In this document: positions 63,956-64,000 of the stretch, piece by piece | Numbering within the stretch: position 1 is the first letter of the stretch | Layout of the letters: each line of letters opens with the position of its first letter | Assembly (NCBI GenBank): GCA_019424245.1 | Contig: JAHYZV010000002.1 | Coordinates: 1 to 64,000 of the forward strand | Origin: Clostridiales bacterium | GTDB taxonomy: Bacteria > Bacillota > Clostridia > Lachnospirales > Lachnospiraceae | DNA: 64,000 bases | Direction: 5' to 3' | Position numbers and translations under genes: made by a program | Notes under the pieces: model-generated | The model's input: only the letters and a program-made list of their open reading frames with translations | What the model was told of the DNA's origin: nothing | Databases searched by the model: none

Positions 63956-64000
63956 AACCAGCCTACTTTCCTAAAACATTTACAATTGCATTGAATACAT

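Overview
The window looks like a chromosome segment of a low-GC, Gram-positive, probably motile anaerobe of the Clostridia, most likely Lachnospiraceae. Evidence: AT-rich intergenic DNA, strong GGAGG-type ribosome binding sites, long-form HPF, a 178-residue L17, an Ecf transporter module attached to the S10/spc/alpha end (map-KOW-infA-rpmJ-rpsM-rpsK-rpsD-rpoA-rplQ-ecfA1-ecfA2-ecfT-truA-rplM-rpsI), CheW and an MCP. The species cannot be fixed from the sequence alone. No tRNA, rRNA or CRISPR array was seen.

Layout. 1-8.2 kb (minus strand): isoprenoid gene ispD, the t6A tRNA-modification genes tsaD, tsaB and tsaE with rimI between them, RNase Z and the RNA-binding protein Tex. 8.3-19.2 kb (minus): a small membrane protein, aspartokinase, homoserine dehydrogenase and an ACT regulator (aspartate-family amino acid synthesis), malQ, cheW, prfB, secA and hpf. 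19.2-19.8 kb is a 650-base gene-free stretch with clustered DnaA boxes. 19.8-38.5 kb is mixed-strand housekeeping and accessory DNA: two SDR oxidoreductases, a serine hydrolase, a CgeB-like glycosyltransferase, aroA, citrate synthase, dus, an M18 aminopeptidase, a secreted GLUG-type protein, a GGDEF/EAL signalling protein, dgt, and hsp20 under a CIRCE-type operator. Two copies of a dispersed inverted-repeat element lie here (28.1 kb intact, 37.8 kb degenerate).

38.5-46 kb: an internally deleted IS3-family element, a surface sialidase-like protein with a sorting signal, a DUF898-like membrane protein, and an MCP next to a sugar-type binding lipoprotein, bracketed by AT-rich degenerate repeats. 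46-53.7 kb is an accessory island lying against the stop codon of rpsI: small orphan genes, two decayed genes, an AAA ATPase (DUF3696-like) paired with an unknown protein, and an AlwI-type restriction-modification pair. 53.7-64 kb is the conserved ribosomal/Ecf block, all on the minus strand.

Most interesting: (1) the 184-bp element at 28.1 kb with perfect 12-bp terminal inverted repeats, several nested hairpins and outward-facing TTGACC -35 motifs, with a deleted relative 9.5 kb away; (2) the ATPase plus unknown-partner gene pair beside the restriction system, a candidate defence system; (3) a decayed gene that begins directly after the rpsI stop codon and contains the rpsI terminator, marking an insertion boundary; (4) the DnaA-box cluster outside an obvious origin.
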